This document shows positions 6,643 to 12,967 of a DNA stretch of 14,944 nt, piece after piece; within the stretch, counting starts at the first letter, position 1; every line of letters begins with the position of its first letter. The DNA is from JACJYE01 sp964432875 (lineage in GTDB: Bacteria; Bacteroidota; Bacteroidia; Chitinophagales; Saprospiraceae). Below the pieces are notes generated by a model. The model saw nothing but the letters and a program-made list of their open reading frames with translations, did no database searches and was not told where the DNA came from. The DNA lies in NCBI GenBank assembly GCA_964432875.1, contig CAYSPJ010000120.1:1-14944 (forward strand), read 5' to 3'. The translations under genes were made by a program, and so were the position numbers.

Positions 6643-8445
6643 GTGGCAAATACAAAACAAGCTATCATCAAGCAGCTCTTCCCGTTCTTGGCATGGTGGC
6701 CAATGGTAGGTCGCCGGACGCTGAAATACGACCTCATCGCCGGCCTGACGGGGGCTATTGTCGTACTGCCGCAAGGCGTGGCTTTCGCCATGATTGCCGG
6801 TATGCCCCCAGTTTATGGGCTCTACACGGCTATTGTCGTACCCATTGTCGCGGCATTATTTGGCTCTTCCTGGCATTTGATCTCGGGGCCTACCACGGCT
6901 ATTTCGCTGGTGGTTTTCGCCTCGGTCAGCAGTTTTGCTGCACCGGGTTCGCCGGAGTTTGTGCAGCTGGCTTTCGTACTGACTTTTTTGGCGGGTGCTT
7001 TCCAACTGGGGCTGGGGCTGGCACGCTTGGGTATCGTATCTAATTTCGTTTCTCATACGGTGGTGATTGGTTTTACGGCGGGCGCGGCTTTACTCATTGC
7101 CACCAGCCAGATGAAGCACGTGCTGGGTATCACCATCCCTCAGGGAGAAGGCTTTTTATACACTTGGCGCGACATTATCCAGAGTATCGTGGAGACCAAC
7201 CCTTACGTGTTAATCGTCGGGCTGGGCACTTTGCTCATCGCGCTAGTGGTTCGCAAGATTTCCAGCCGGCTACCGCACCTGCTCATCGCGATGATCCTGG
7301 GTTCCGTGCTGGCGCTGTTGCTGGGAGGGGAAGACAGAGGCATCAATTTTGTGGAGGAGATGCCCGCCAAGCTCCCCCCCTTCAATTTCCCCAACCTGAG
7401 CGTCCCCAACATCCGTCAACTGGCGACCAGTGCCTTCGCGGTGGCTTTGCTGGGCTTGATCGAGGCGGTCGCTATCGGGCGGGCCATTGCCACCAAGACA
7501 CACCAACGGATCGATGGCAACCAGGAGTTTGTCGGGCAGGGCTTGTCCAACATCGTGGGTAGCTTCTTTTCCTGTTATGCTGGTTCGGGTTCCTTCACCC
7601 GCTCGGGCGTCAATCACGCGGCTGGTGCCAAAACGCCGCTGTCGGCGATTTTTGCGGCAGTCATTTTGGCGGTATTCCTGCTGGTGGTCGCCCCACTGGC
7701 CGCTTACTTGCCCATGCCTGCTATGGGCGGGGTTATCCTGCTGGTAGCCTATAACTTAATCGATTTTCACCATATTAAAGGCATCGCCAAGGCGAGCTGG
7801 AAGGAGATCGTCGTGTTGTCGGTGACCTTTTTCTCTACGCTTTTCCTGGAGTTAGAATTCGCCATCTATGTCGGGGTTTTCCTTTCGCTGGTCTTTTACC
7901 TCCAGCGCACTTCACATCCGCACGTAGCTATCTTGGCACCCAACCCCGAAGATCCCAATCGGCATTTTACCAATACCGCCCGCCGTACGCTTACGGAATG
8001 CCCGCAACTAAAGGTGGTGCGCATCGACGGCTCGTTGTATTATGGCGCGGTAGACCACATAGCCGGCTTCCTGCAGGAGCTCAGCGAAAATCACCCCCAA
8101 CGGCATCTGCTCATCGTTGCCAATGGCATCAACTTCATCGACATCACCGGGGCGGAATTTCTGGCCCAGGAGTCCGAGCGCTGGCGCAGCCGGGGCGGCA
8201 ACCTCTACATCGCTGGCTTGAAGATCGTGGCACAAGATGTCCTGGCCGCAGGTAGCTATAAACGGACCATCGGGGCAGAGAATTTTTTTGCGACCAAAAA
8301 CGAAGCGATTGCCGCTATTTATGAAAGATTGGACCGCTCGATTTGCGAGCAGTGTACGGCGCGTATATTTTTGGAATGCCAGAGAAAAGCAGCGGCCCGG
8401 CCCTTGGCCCCAATAAATACGGATGAGCATTTAGCGGATGGTTGA
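6643..8445 (+). CDS. SulP family anion transporter with C-terminal STAS domain (probable sulfate transporter)
   Basis: A 600-residue membrane protein. The N-terminal half has the SulP signature region (YDLIAGLTGAIVVLPQG, then GMPPVYGLY). About a dozen hydrophobic segments reach to residue 420, including SGSFTRSGVNHAAGAKTPLS near 315-334. A cytoplasmic STAS domain covers about 457-564 (NGINFIDITGAEFL). The tail has three cysteines (C568, C571, C579; CEQC...EC). The GTG at 6643 is chosen as start: it gives ANTKQAIIKQLFPFLAWWP, which leads directly into the usual SulP beginning, and it lies downstream of the hairpin. An in-frame TTG at 6553 would run through the terminator and is rejected; TTG 6625 and ATG 6703 are weaker alternatives. 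Next to sulfite-oxidation genes it most likely carries sulfate or sulfite, but SulP proteins also move bicarbonate and other anions. Confidence 0.85.
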   Translation: MANTKQAIIKQLFPFLAWWPMVGRRTLKYDLIAGLTGAIVVLPQGVAFAMIAGMPPVYGLYTAIVVPIVAALFGSSWHLISGPTTAISLVVFASVSSFAAPGSPEFVQLAFVLTFLAGAFQLGLGLARLGIVSNFVSHTVVIGFTAGAALLIATSQMKHVLGITIPQGEGFLYTWRDIIQSIVETNPYVLIVGLGTLLIALVVRKISSRLPHLLIAMILGSVLALLLGGEDRGINFVEEMPAKLPPFNFPNLSVPNIRQLATSAFAVALLGLIEAVAIGRAIATKTHQRIDGNQEFVGQGLSNIVGSFFSCYAGSGSFTRSGVNHAAGAKTPLSAIFAAVILAVFLLVVAPLAAYLPMPAMGGVILLVAYNLIDFHHIKGIAKASWKEIVVLSVTFFSTLFLELEFAIYVGVFLSLVFYLQRTSHPHVAILAPNPEDPNRHFTNTARRTLTECPQLKVVRIDGSLYYGAVDHIAGFLQELSENHPQRHLLIVANGINFIDITGAEFLAQESERWRSRGGNLYIAGLKIVAQDVLAAGSYKRTIGAENFFATKNEAIAAIYERLDRSICEQCTARIFLECQRKAAARPLAPINTDEHLADG

Positions 8446-8627
8446 CAATGGAGATAAAAGTAGCTTAGGTCGTAACTATTTAGCTAGCTTCGAGTTGCGA
8501 GTTCAGCCCTGGCAAGAGGTGGGGCGAGTGGTACGCAGCTCACCCCGTGGAATAGCGAAGCTCTTTTCCCATCGGCCCCTAAAGACAGGCGCCAATTATA
8601 GACACCCAATCCACGTGGCTTTCACTG
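8446..8627. other. Convergent intergenic region with a weak hairpin
   Basis: This lies between the SulP gene and the convergent SGNH hydrolase gene. The only structure seen is an imperfect hairpin (8521-8528 with 8539-8546). Read on the minus strand it has 8 pairs including one G-U, but no U-tract follows in either direction, so it is not called a terminator. No ORF or RNA gene is supported. Confidence 0.4.
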
Positions 8628-10478
8628 CTACTCAAGGACCCTCATCAGCCGCAGGCTGCCTTTGGCGGTGCCACGAGCATCTTGCAGGTAAAGCTGGCCA
8701 AACAGCATTTGGGGCCCATTGCCTGGGTGCAAAGCAGGGCGTATTTCCAGCGTATGCTGACCCGCGTGGCCGATGGGCTGGCGTATCCATTCCACCTGTC
8801 GGCCAAGGGCATCGGTCAACCTCATTTCCAGCCAACCGGCGGATTGCGTCTCAAATTCGATGTTAAAAGCCTCGCGGAAGGGGTTAGGATAGGATTTTAC
8901 CGGCGCCATCCGGCTCAAAGCAGGGGTTTGAACGCTAGTGAAAATCGTGCAATCAATGGTGTCAATACCCTTGGCCAGCACCCGCTCGTAAAGTATCCGG
9001 TGTCCTGCGTTGTTGATGTGGATGCCGTCACCCACATCATAGAGGCTGTCGATAAAGCCATTGGGTGCCGCCAGGTCAGTCCAAAAGTCGATAGCGCGTT
9101 CGCCATAAATAGCCAGGATAGAATCCCGCACCGCAGTCTGGATCATGATCTGAGCCGGGCTGAAGTTGCGAGGCTGAGTCGTGCCTACCCACACCCCAGC
9201 GCCTTCGTTTTGAGCGGCCGCAACAATCAGCGCGATATTGTCCAACTGTGCTTGTACGCCGAAATTATTGGCCGCATCGTTGGACGGCATATTGATGATG
9301 ACGGCATAAGGGTCAAGGCTGAGCGCTTGCGTGATGTTGCGCTGCGGATCGATGTTTACGTTCACTCCTGGCGGGATGGGCGTGCCAGTGGGCAAAATGT
9401 GGTAGGTCGTATATCCGCCGCGCGCCAGGTTGGTCACGGTATAGCGGGTATTCGATTGGAAAATTTCTTTGCGATAGCGGTTTACCCAAGAACTGTCTGC
9501 TGCGGGCGTAGCCCCGGTACCTTCGGCGGTAGAAGACCCCAGTACCACGATATGGCAGGAGGCATCGTCGTCGGCGATTTCAAAGACGGCAGCGCTCTGG
9601 CCGTCCAGCGTATCGGCAGAGACGCGAACCAGGCAGGTTGCCGAGGGCGTGTTAGGCACGGTCCAGGCGTACTCCTTCTGAAAAGCAGGCACGGTATCGA
9701 TGGGAGTCCAGGAGCTGCCATTATCGATGGAATATTCCAGTATGACCTCGCCCAGGTTTTTACTTTCCCAAATGATGGAGGGCGTTTTGCCCACCTGCCA
9801 GTATTCGCCGCCCATGGGCGCGATGAGCGCCAGCTCTGCGGCTCCTGCCCCCTCGCTTTCATAAATGACCTTCATGGCGCCGAGGTAGAAGAAGCCCGAG
9901 CTGTTGTTGTTGTTGGGGCCGGGTGCCGCTTCCACGCGGATCACCCCGCCTGGGGAAGGGAATATCGTAGCGGTAGCGGCCGTGTTGGTATTATTGGAGG
10001 CATTGAGGAACACGGTATCTAGCGTAAGCCCCTGCAGGATGTAGCGCGTCTCGCGGTTGTCGGGGGAAGCCGTGCGCGAAGCAAAGATGATAAAAGTGTG
10101 CGGCTTATCTGGATTGAGGTTGGCCAACTCCACCCCGCCAGTGGGCTGAATCTGCCCGCCAAAGCTTGCGGTATTGCCGAAGAAGCTGTCGCCGGTAGCC
10201 GTTGGCGGGAAGGCGATGGCCGGGTCGGGGCTGGTGGTGCCAGCCGTATTAATGTTGTTGAAAGGATCGTAGACCGCAATGGATTTGCCCGAGGAGAAGC
10301 CCGTCGAGGTGAGCAGGTCGTCTACCTGCCCTGCAGAGGGGTTGCTGATATTATTCCAGGGCGCAGGCGAGAGGATGTTGCCGAAATCGATCAGGATGGT
10401 ATCGGATTGAGCGGAAGCGGGCAGCACAGCTAATGATAAGAGCGCTACGTTGAGGAAATAAGTCAAGCTTTTCATCAT
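8628..10478 (-). CDS. Secreted modular SGNH/GDSL hydrolase with T9SS C-terminal sorting domain
   Basis: A 616-residue exported protein. Residues 1-23 are a Sec signal peptide ending ASA. Residues 26-205 form a beta-rich domain that could be a carbohydrate-binding-like jelly roll. Residues 216-302 resemble an Ig-like module (IAPMGGEYWQVGKTPSIIWES). Residues 308-505 are an SGNH hydrolase: block I GSSTAEG with S316 as likely nucleophile (the usual GDS is GSS), block II G354, block III SND with N400, and block V DGIH with D484 and H487. Residues 526-616 are a Por secretion tail (SYPNPF...), directing export through the type IX system. It is probably an esterase or deacetylase acting on polysaccharide or peptidoglycan-like substrates outside the cell; the substrate is unknown. 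A second ATG at 10475 is an equally possible start. It is transcribed against the flanking genes and shares no obvious function with the sulfur island. Confidence 0.85.
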   Translation of the reverse strand: MMKSLTYFLNVALLSLAVLPASAQSDTILIDFGNILSPAPWNNISNPSAGQVDDLLTSTGFSSGKSIAVYDPFNNINTAGTTSPDPAIAFPPTATGDSFFGNTASFGGQIQPTGGVELANLNPDKPHTFIIFASRTASPDNRETRYILQGLTLDTVFLNASNNTNTAATATIFPSPGGVIRVEAAPGPNNNNSSGFFYLGAMKVIYESEGAGAAELALIAPMGGEYWQVGKTPSIIWESKNLGEVILEYSIDNGSSWTPIDTVPAFQKEYAWTVPNTPSATCLVRVSADTLDGQSAAVFEIADDDASCHIVVLGSSTAEGTGATPAADSSWVNRYRKEIFQSNTRYTVTNLARGGYTTYHILPTGTPIPPGVNVNIDPQRNITQALSLDPYAVIINMPSNDAANNFGVQAQLDNIALIVAAAQNEGAGVWVGTTQPRNFSPAQIMIQTAVRDSILAIYGERAIDFWTDLAAPNGFIDSLYDVGDGIHINNAGHRILYERVLAKGIDTIDCTIFTSVQTPALSRMAPVKSYPNPFREAFNIEFETQSAGWLEMRLTDALGRQVEWIRQPIGHAGQHTLEIRPALHPGNGPQMLFGQLYLQDARGTAKGSLRLMRVLE

Positions 10479-10522
10479 GTCGTTTTGTTTATAGTTTCTA
10501 TATGGTTGCCTATCAGGTCCTT

Positions 10523-10530
10523 CAAAAATA
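10523..10530 (-). promoter_or_regulatory. -7 box TATTTTTG for the SGNH hydrolase gene
   Basis: On the minus strand TATTTTTG (10530 down to 10523) fits TAnnTTTG exactly and lies 44 nt before the ATG at 10478. No -33 TTTG is found at 19-21 nt; an A-rich stretch is there instead. The predicted leader is about 35-40 nt. Confidence 0.5.
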
Positions 10531-10608
10531 GGCTCGCGCCGCCAGGATGGCTTTTTTTTGACCTCACTACAACTACGCCATGGGAAAAGGGTAAATTGGT
10601 GATTGGAG

Positions 10609-10624
10609 TTGATAGCTTAATCAA
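10609..10624. promoter_or_regulatory. Inverted repeat TTGAT-N6-ATCAA in the divergent intergenic region
   Basis: TTGATAGCTTAATCAA has perfect 5-bp half-sites around a 6-nt centre. It lies between the divergent SGNH and exonuclease genes, 32 nt upstream of the -7 box at 10657. The half-sites look like FNR/CRP-type ones, but those sites normally have a 4-nt centre, so the binding protein is not identified. Confidence 0.35.
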
Positions 10625-10656
10625 ACGCTTGTGCCCGTTCAGTTGACCGAAAAATG

Positions 10657-10664
10657 TATCTTTG
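10657..10664 (+). promoter_or_regulatory. -7 box TATCTTTG upstream of the exonuclease gene
   Basis: An exact TAnnTTTG match, identical to the box at 329-336. No TTTG stands at 19-21 nt upstream. It lies 178 nt before the exonuclease start, an unusually long leader for this window, but only 14 nt before the ATG of a 56-codon upstream ORF (10679-10849). Confidence 0.5.
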
Positions 10665-10678
10665 TAAAAAAAAACGCC

Positions 10679-10849
10679 ATGCTCAAAGAAAGGCGTGTGC
10701 TCTGTTTCGGATGGCCCCCGAAGCAGCGGGCGCTCCACCCTCTGCCCTCTGGGCCTTACGCCATTCAGTCGTGCTACTTAACTGGCCATCAAGTCATGTC
10801 CAAGCCCTCATTTGGCATGGCGAACCACATAATTCCTCCTTTATGTTAA
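10679..10849 (+). CDS. Possible 56-codon upstream ORF in the exonuclease leader
   Basis: ATG at 10679 opens a 56-residue frame that closes at TAA 10847-10849, overlapping the exonuclease start (ATG 10843) by seven bases. It begins 14 nt after the -7 box, so if that promoter is used this would be the first ORF of the transcript. The peptide (starting MLKERRVLCFGWPPKQ) has no recognisable domain, signal or lipobox and is rich in Pro and Cys, so it may simply be leader sequence. Overlapping stop and start would allow translational coupling. The alternative is an untranslated 170-nt leader. Confidence 0.2.
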   Translation: MLKERRVLCFGWPPKQRALHPLPSGPYAIQSCYLTGHQVMSKPSFGMANHIIPPLC

Positions 10850-11538
10850 ACTGGCTGAAAAACCTTTTCAAGCGTGATGAACCCCGCCCGGCTTTCTGGC
10901 AAGCCTATGAAGAGCACTTTGTGCAATCCGATCATCGCCACACGCCGCTTGCTGATGTCCGTTTCGTCGTCTTTGATACCGAGACGACAGGGCTAGACTT
11001 GCGCCGCAGCCGCATCCTTTCGATCGGGGCGATCGGGGTGCAGCATTGGCAGGCCGATTTGACCGATAGCCTGGAGTGTTATGTGCAGCAGCCGGGGACC
11101 GGGGAGGGAGAAGAAGCCATCGAAGTGCATGGCATCCTGCCCAACGAACGGCACTACAACCTCAGCGAAGCGGAAGCGGTCCAGCGCTTCCTGGCTTATT
11201 GTCAGGATGCTGTATTGGTAGGGCATCACGTCAGCTTTGACCTGGCCATGGTAAATAATGCTTTGAAGCGCATGGGCGGTAAAAAACTGCTGAACAAGCA
11301 AGTGGATACCATTGATCTGGCTCGCCGCATCGCCGGCCCCGAACTAACTTACCGGCAAGGCGCTTTGGGGCTGGATGAGCTCTGCCAGCAGTACCGTATC
11401 CCGTTGAGCGACCGCCATACGGCAGCAGGAGATGCCTATATCACCGCCGTCTTGCTGATGAAGCTCCTGTCCCGACTAGAGAAAAGAGGGGTGGATACAT
11501 TGGGGCAATTGCTGCGCGGCGGAAATAAATACCTCTGA
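10843..11538 (+). CDS. DEDDh 3'-5' exonuclease (DnaQ/PolC epsilon-like)
   Basis: A 231-residue soluble protein with the three exonuclease motifs of the DEDDh group. ExoI is FDTETTG (D45, E47), ExoII is VGHHVSFDLAMV (D133) and ExoIII is HTAAGD (H192, D197), so all five catalytic residues are present. Such stand-alone proteins resemble the epsilon proofreading subunit of DNA polymerase III and remove 3' nucleotides from DNA or RNA using two metal ions. The in-vivo role of this copy is unknown; no polymerase subunit is nearby. ATG 10843 (MLNWLKNLFKRDEPRP) is chosen because the 63 codons upstream in the same frame do not look like protein and would begin inside the -7 box. There is no Shine-Dalgarno; the start overlaps the end of a possible leader ORF. 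The next gene begins 81 bp later. Confidence 0.83.
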   Translation: MLNWLKNLFKRDEPRPAFWQAYEEHFVQSDHRHTPLADVRFVVFDTETTGLDLRRSRILSIGAIGVQHWQADLTDSLECYVQQPGTGEGEEAIEVHGILPNERHYNLSEAEAVQRFLAYCQDAVLVGHHVSFDLAMVNNALKRMGGKKLLNKQVDTIDLARRIAGPELTYRQGALGLDELCQQYRIPLSDRHTAAGDAYITAVLLMKLLSRLEKRGVDTLGQLLRGGNKYL

Positions 11539-11582
11539 TATTTTTGCTTGCCCCGGCGCATCGCAATTGCCTGTACTTTTCG

Positions 11583-11590
11583 TAACTTCG
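11583..11590 (+). promoter_or_regulatory. Possible -7 box TAACTTCG for the lipoprotein genes
   Basis: TAACTTCG is one base from TAnnTTTG and lies 29 nt before the ATG at 11620. No good -33 element was found, so this is a weak call; the gene could also be read from the exonuclease promoter. Confidence 0.3.
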
Positions 11591-11619
11591 CGCGCCGTTT
11601 GGCATTAAACCAAAAAACT

Positions 11620-12435
11620 ATGAAACTTCACCAAGGTATTGTCCTGTTGTTAGCCATCACTGCCATGTGGGCCTGCAAGCCTTCTGGCGGCTCTGCCGAA
11701 GGCGGGGAGGCTTCCGAGAGCGCTGGTATGATCGTCTTTGAGGGGCAGGAATTCTTGAGCGAGTCTGCCTCCTGCGCAGTAGATTCCAACCGCTGTGCCA
11801 GGGTGTCCGCCCGCTATCCGTTAGCGGTAGCCGGCCCAGAGGCGGTGCGCCAAAAAATCAACGATACCATCGACGCCTGTGTACGGCTATCCCTGGCTGT
11901 ATTTGCGCTGGGGCCGGAAGAGGTGCTGCCTACCCTGGATGATGTAGCCATGCAGTTCATCAAAGAGTATGAGTTACTGACCACGGAAGAGGCAGGCTTT
12001 ATTACGCCCTGGTCAGCAGAACTGGAGGGGCGGGTGCTTTTCCAATCGGAAAAATTTATCACGGTTGAACTCAACACCTTCTCCTTTGCTGGCGGTGCCC
12101 ACCCCAACTATTTCTCTTTTCTGCTCGCATTTGATGCCGTCAGTGGGCGAGAGCTGATGTTGGAGGATTTGGTGCGCGACACACAGGCCTTGAAACCCAT
12201 AGCTGAAGCTGCTTTTATGAATGCCAGAGGGCTGGGCGCTGGAGACGATCTGGGTGCCGAGGGCTTCTTCTGGGGTGAAGAGTACCAGTTTCCGGAAAAT
12301 GTCGCCCCGGTCGAAGAGGGATTGTACTTCGTTTACAACCCTTATGAAGCAGGGGCTTATGTCTTAGGGCCGACTGAATTTACCATCCCCTGGGAGCAGC
12401 TGAAAGGCTTGCTGGCACCCGGGATGCTGGAGTAG
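11620..12435 (+). CDS. Lipoprotein with DUF3298 (RsiV/PdaC C-terminal-like) domain
   Basis: A 271-residue predicted lipoprotein. The first 18 residues are a signal peptide; the putative lipidated cysteine is C19 in TAMWACKPS. A low-complexity Gly/Ser/Glu linker reaches to about residue 36. The rest matches the DUF4163/DUF3298 pattern: a paired-Cys segment early on (C52, C59), NTFSFAGGAHPN at 152-163, DAVSGRELMLEDLV at 172-185, and the family's characteristic ending YNPYEAGAYVLGPTEFTIPWEQL at 239-261. Homologous domains occur in the sigma-factor regulator RsiV and the deacetylase PdaC, where they bind or sense cell-envelope ligands, but free-standing lipoproteins of this kind have no assigned function. 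An in-frame ATG at 11548 would add 24 residues before the signal peptide and is rejected. A META-domain lipoprotein follows after 39 bp, probably in one transcript. Confidence 0.75.
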   Translation: MKLHQGIVLLLAITAMWACKPSGGSAEGGEASESAGMIVFEGQEFLSESASCAVDSNRCARVSARYPLAVAGPEAVRQKINDTIDACVRLSLAVFALGPEEVLPTLDDVAMQFIKEYELLTTEEAGFITPWSAELEGRVLFQSEKFITVELNTFSFAGGAHPNYFSFLLAFDAVSGRELMLEDLVRDTQALKPIAEAAFMNARGLGAGDDLGAEGFFWGEEYQFPENVAPVEEGLYFVYNPYEAGAYVLGPTEFTIPWEQLKGLLAPGMLE

Positions 12436-12474
12436 AGGATATCAAATCACTTTCAAAACCAAAGATATAATCCA

Positions 12475-12963
12475 ATGAAATACTACTTGATTGCTTTTGC
12501 TGCGATTGCCTTGTCATTCACTGCTTGTAAAAGCGACTCTTCCAATGCACAGCAAGAAGCGGAGGCAGGAACAGAAGCTGCTGCCACCGATGCTGGCGCT
12601 GCTGCTGCCAACTACAAATTCCCTGACCTGGAGGGCAAACAATGGCTGCTGACGGAGTTTGAATACGATGGCAAAACTATCCGCCCGGTGCTCAACAGTG
12701 TCATCACGGTGAAAATCGTGGGCGATAAAGCCACCGGAAGCGGCGGTTGCAATGAATTCAATGCCAAGGCCACAATCCAGGAAGGGGGTAAAATATCCCT
12801 TGCGGAGTTTTCCCAAACGGAGCAGCGCTGTACGCAGCTCATGACTCAGGAGACTTGGGTATTTGAATTGCTGCAAACGGCTCAGACCTATCAGGCCCAA
12901 CTCGCGCTGCTGGAGGTGAACAGCCCCAAGGGCAAGTTGACTTTCAGGCATGCGGGCAACTAG
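12475..12963 (+). CDS. META-domain (HslJ-like) lipoprotein
   Basis: A 162-residue predicted lipoprotein. The signal peptide ends at LSFTAC with C18 as the lipidated residue. An Ala/Glu-rich spacer covers about 19-46. A single META domain follows (about 52-158): WLLTEFEYDG, then SVITVKIVGDKATGSGGCNEFNAK with the signature GGCN at 90-93, a second cysteine at 119 (TEQRCTQ), and the helix ETWVFELLQTAQTYQ. META/HslJ proteins are small envelope proteins; HslJ of E. coli is linked to heat shock and novobiocin tolerance, but the biochemical function is unknown. Its 3' end is 4 bp from, or overlaps by 14 bp, the next gene, depending on that gene's start. Confidence 0.78.
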   Translation: MKYYLIAFAAIALSFTACKSDSSNAQQEAEAGTEAAATDAGAAAANYKFPDLEGKQWLLTEFEYDGKTIRPVLNSVITVKIVGDKATGSGGCNEFNAKATIQEGGKISLAEFSQTEQRCTQLMTQETWVFELLQTAQTYQAQLALLEVNSPKGKLTFRHAGN

Positions 12964-12967
12964 CCAA

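Noticed and set aside
8682..10022. 446-codon open frame on the plus strand
   Set aside because: It is fully antisense to the SGNH hydrolase, which has a signal peptide, catalytic motifs and a sorting domain; the plus-strand translation has no recognisable feature.
10654..10842. 63-codon N-terminal extension of the exonuclease
   Set aside because: It starts inside the -7 box region and encodes a sequence unlike the family; ATG 10843 gives the usual start.
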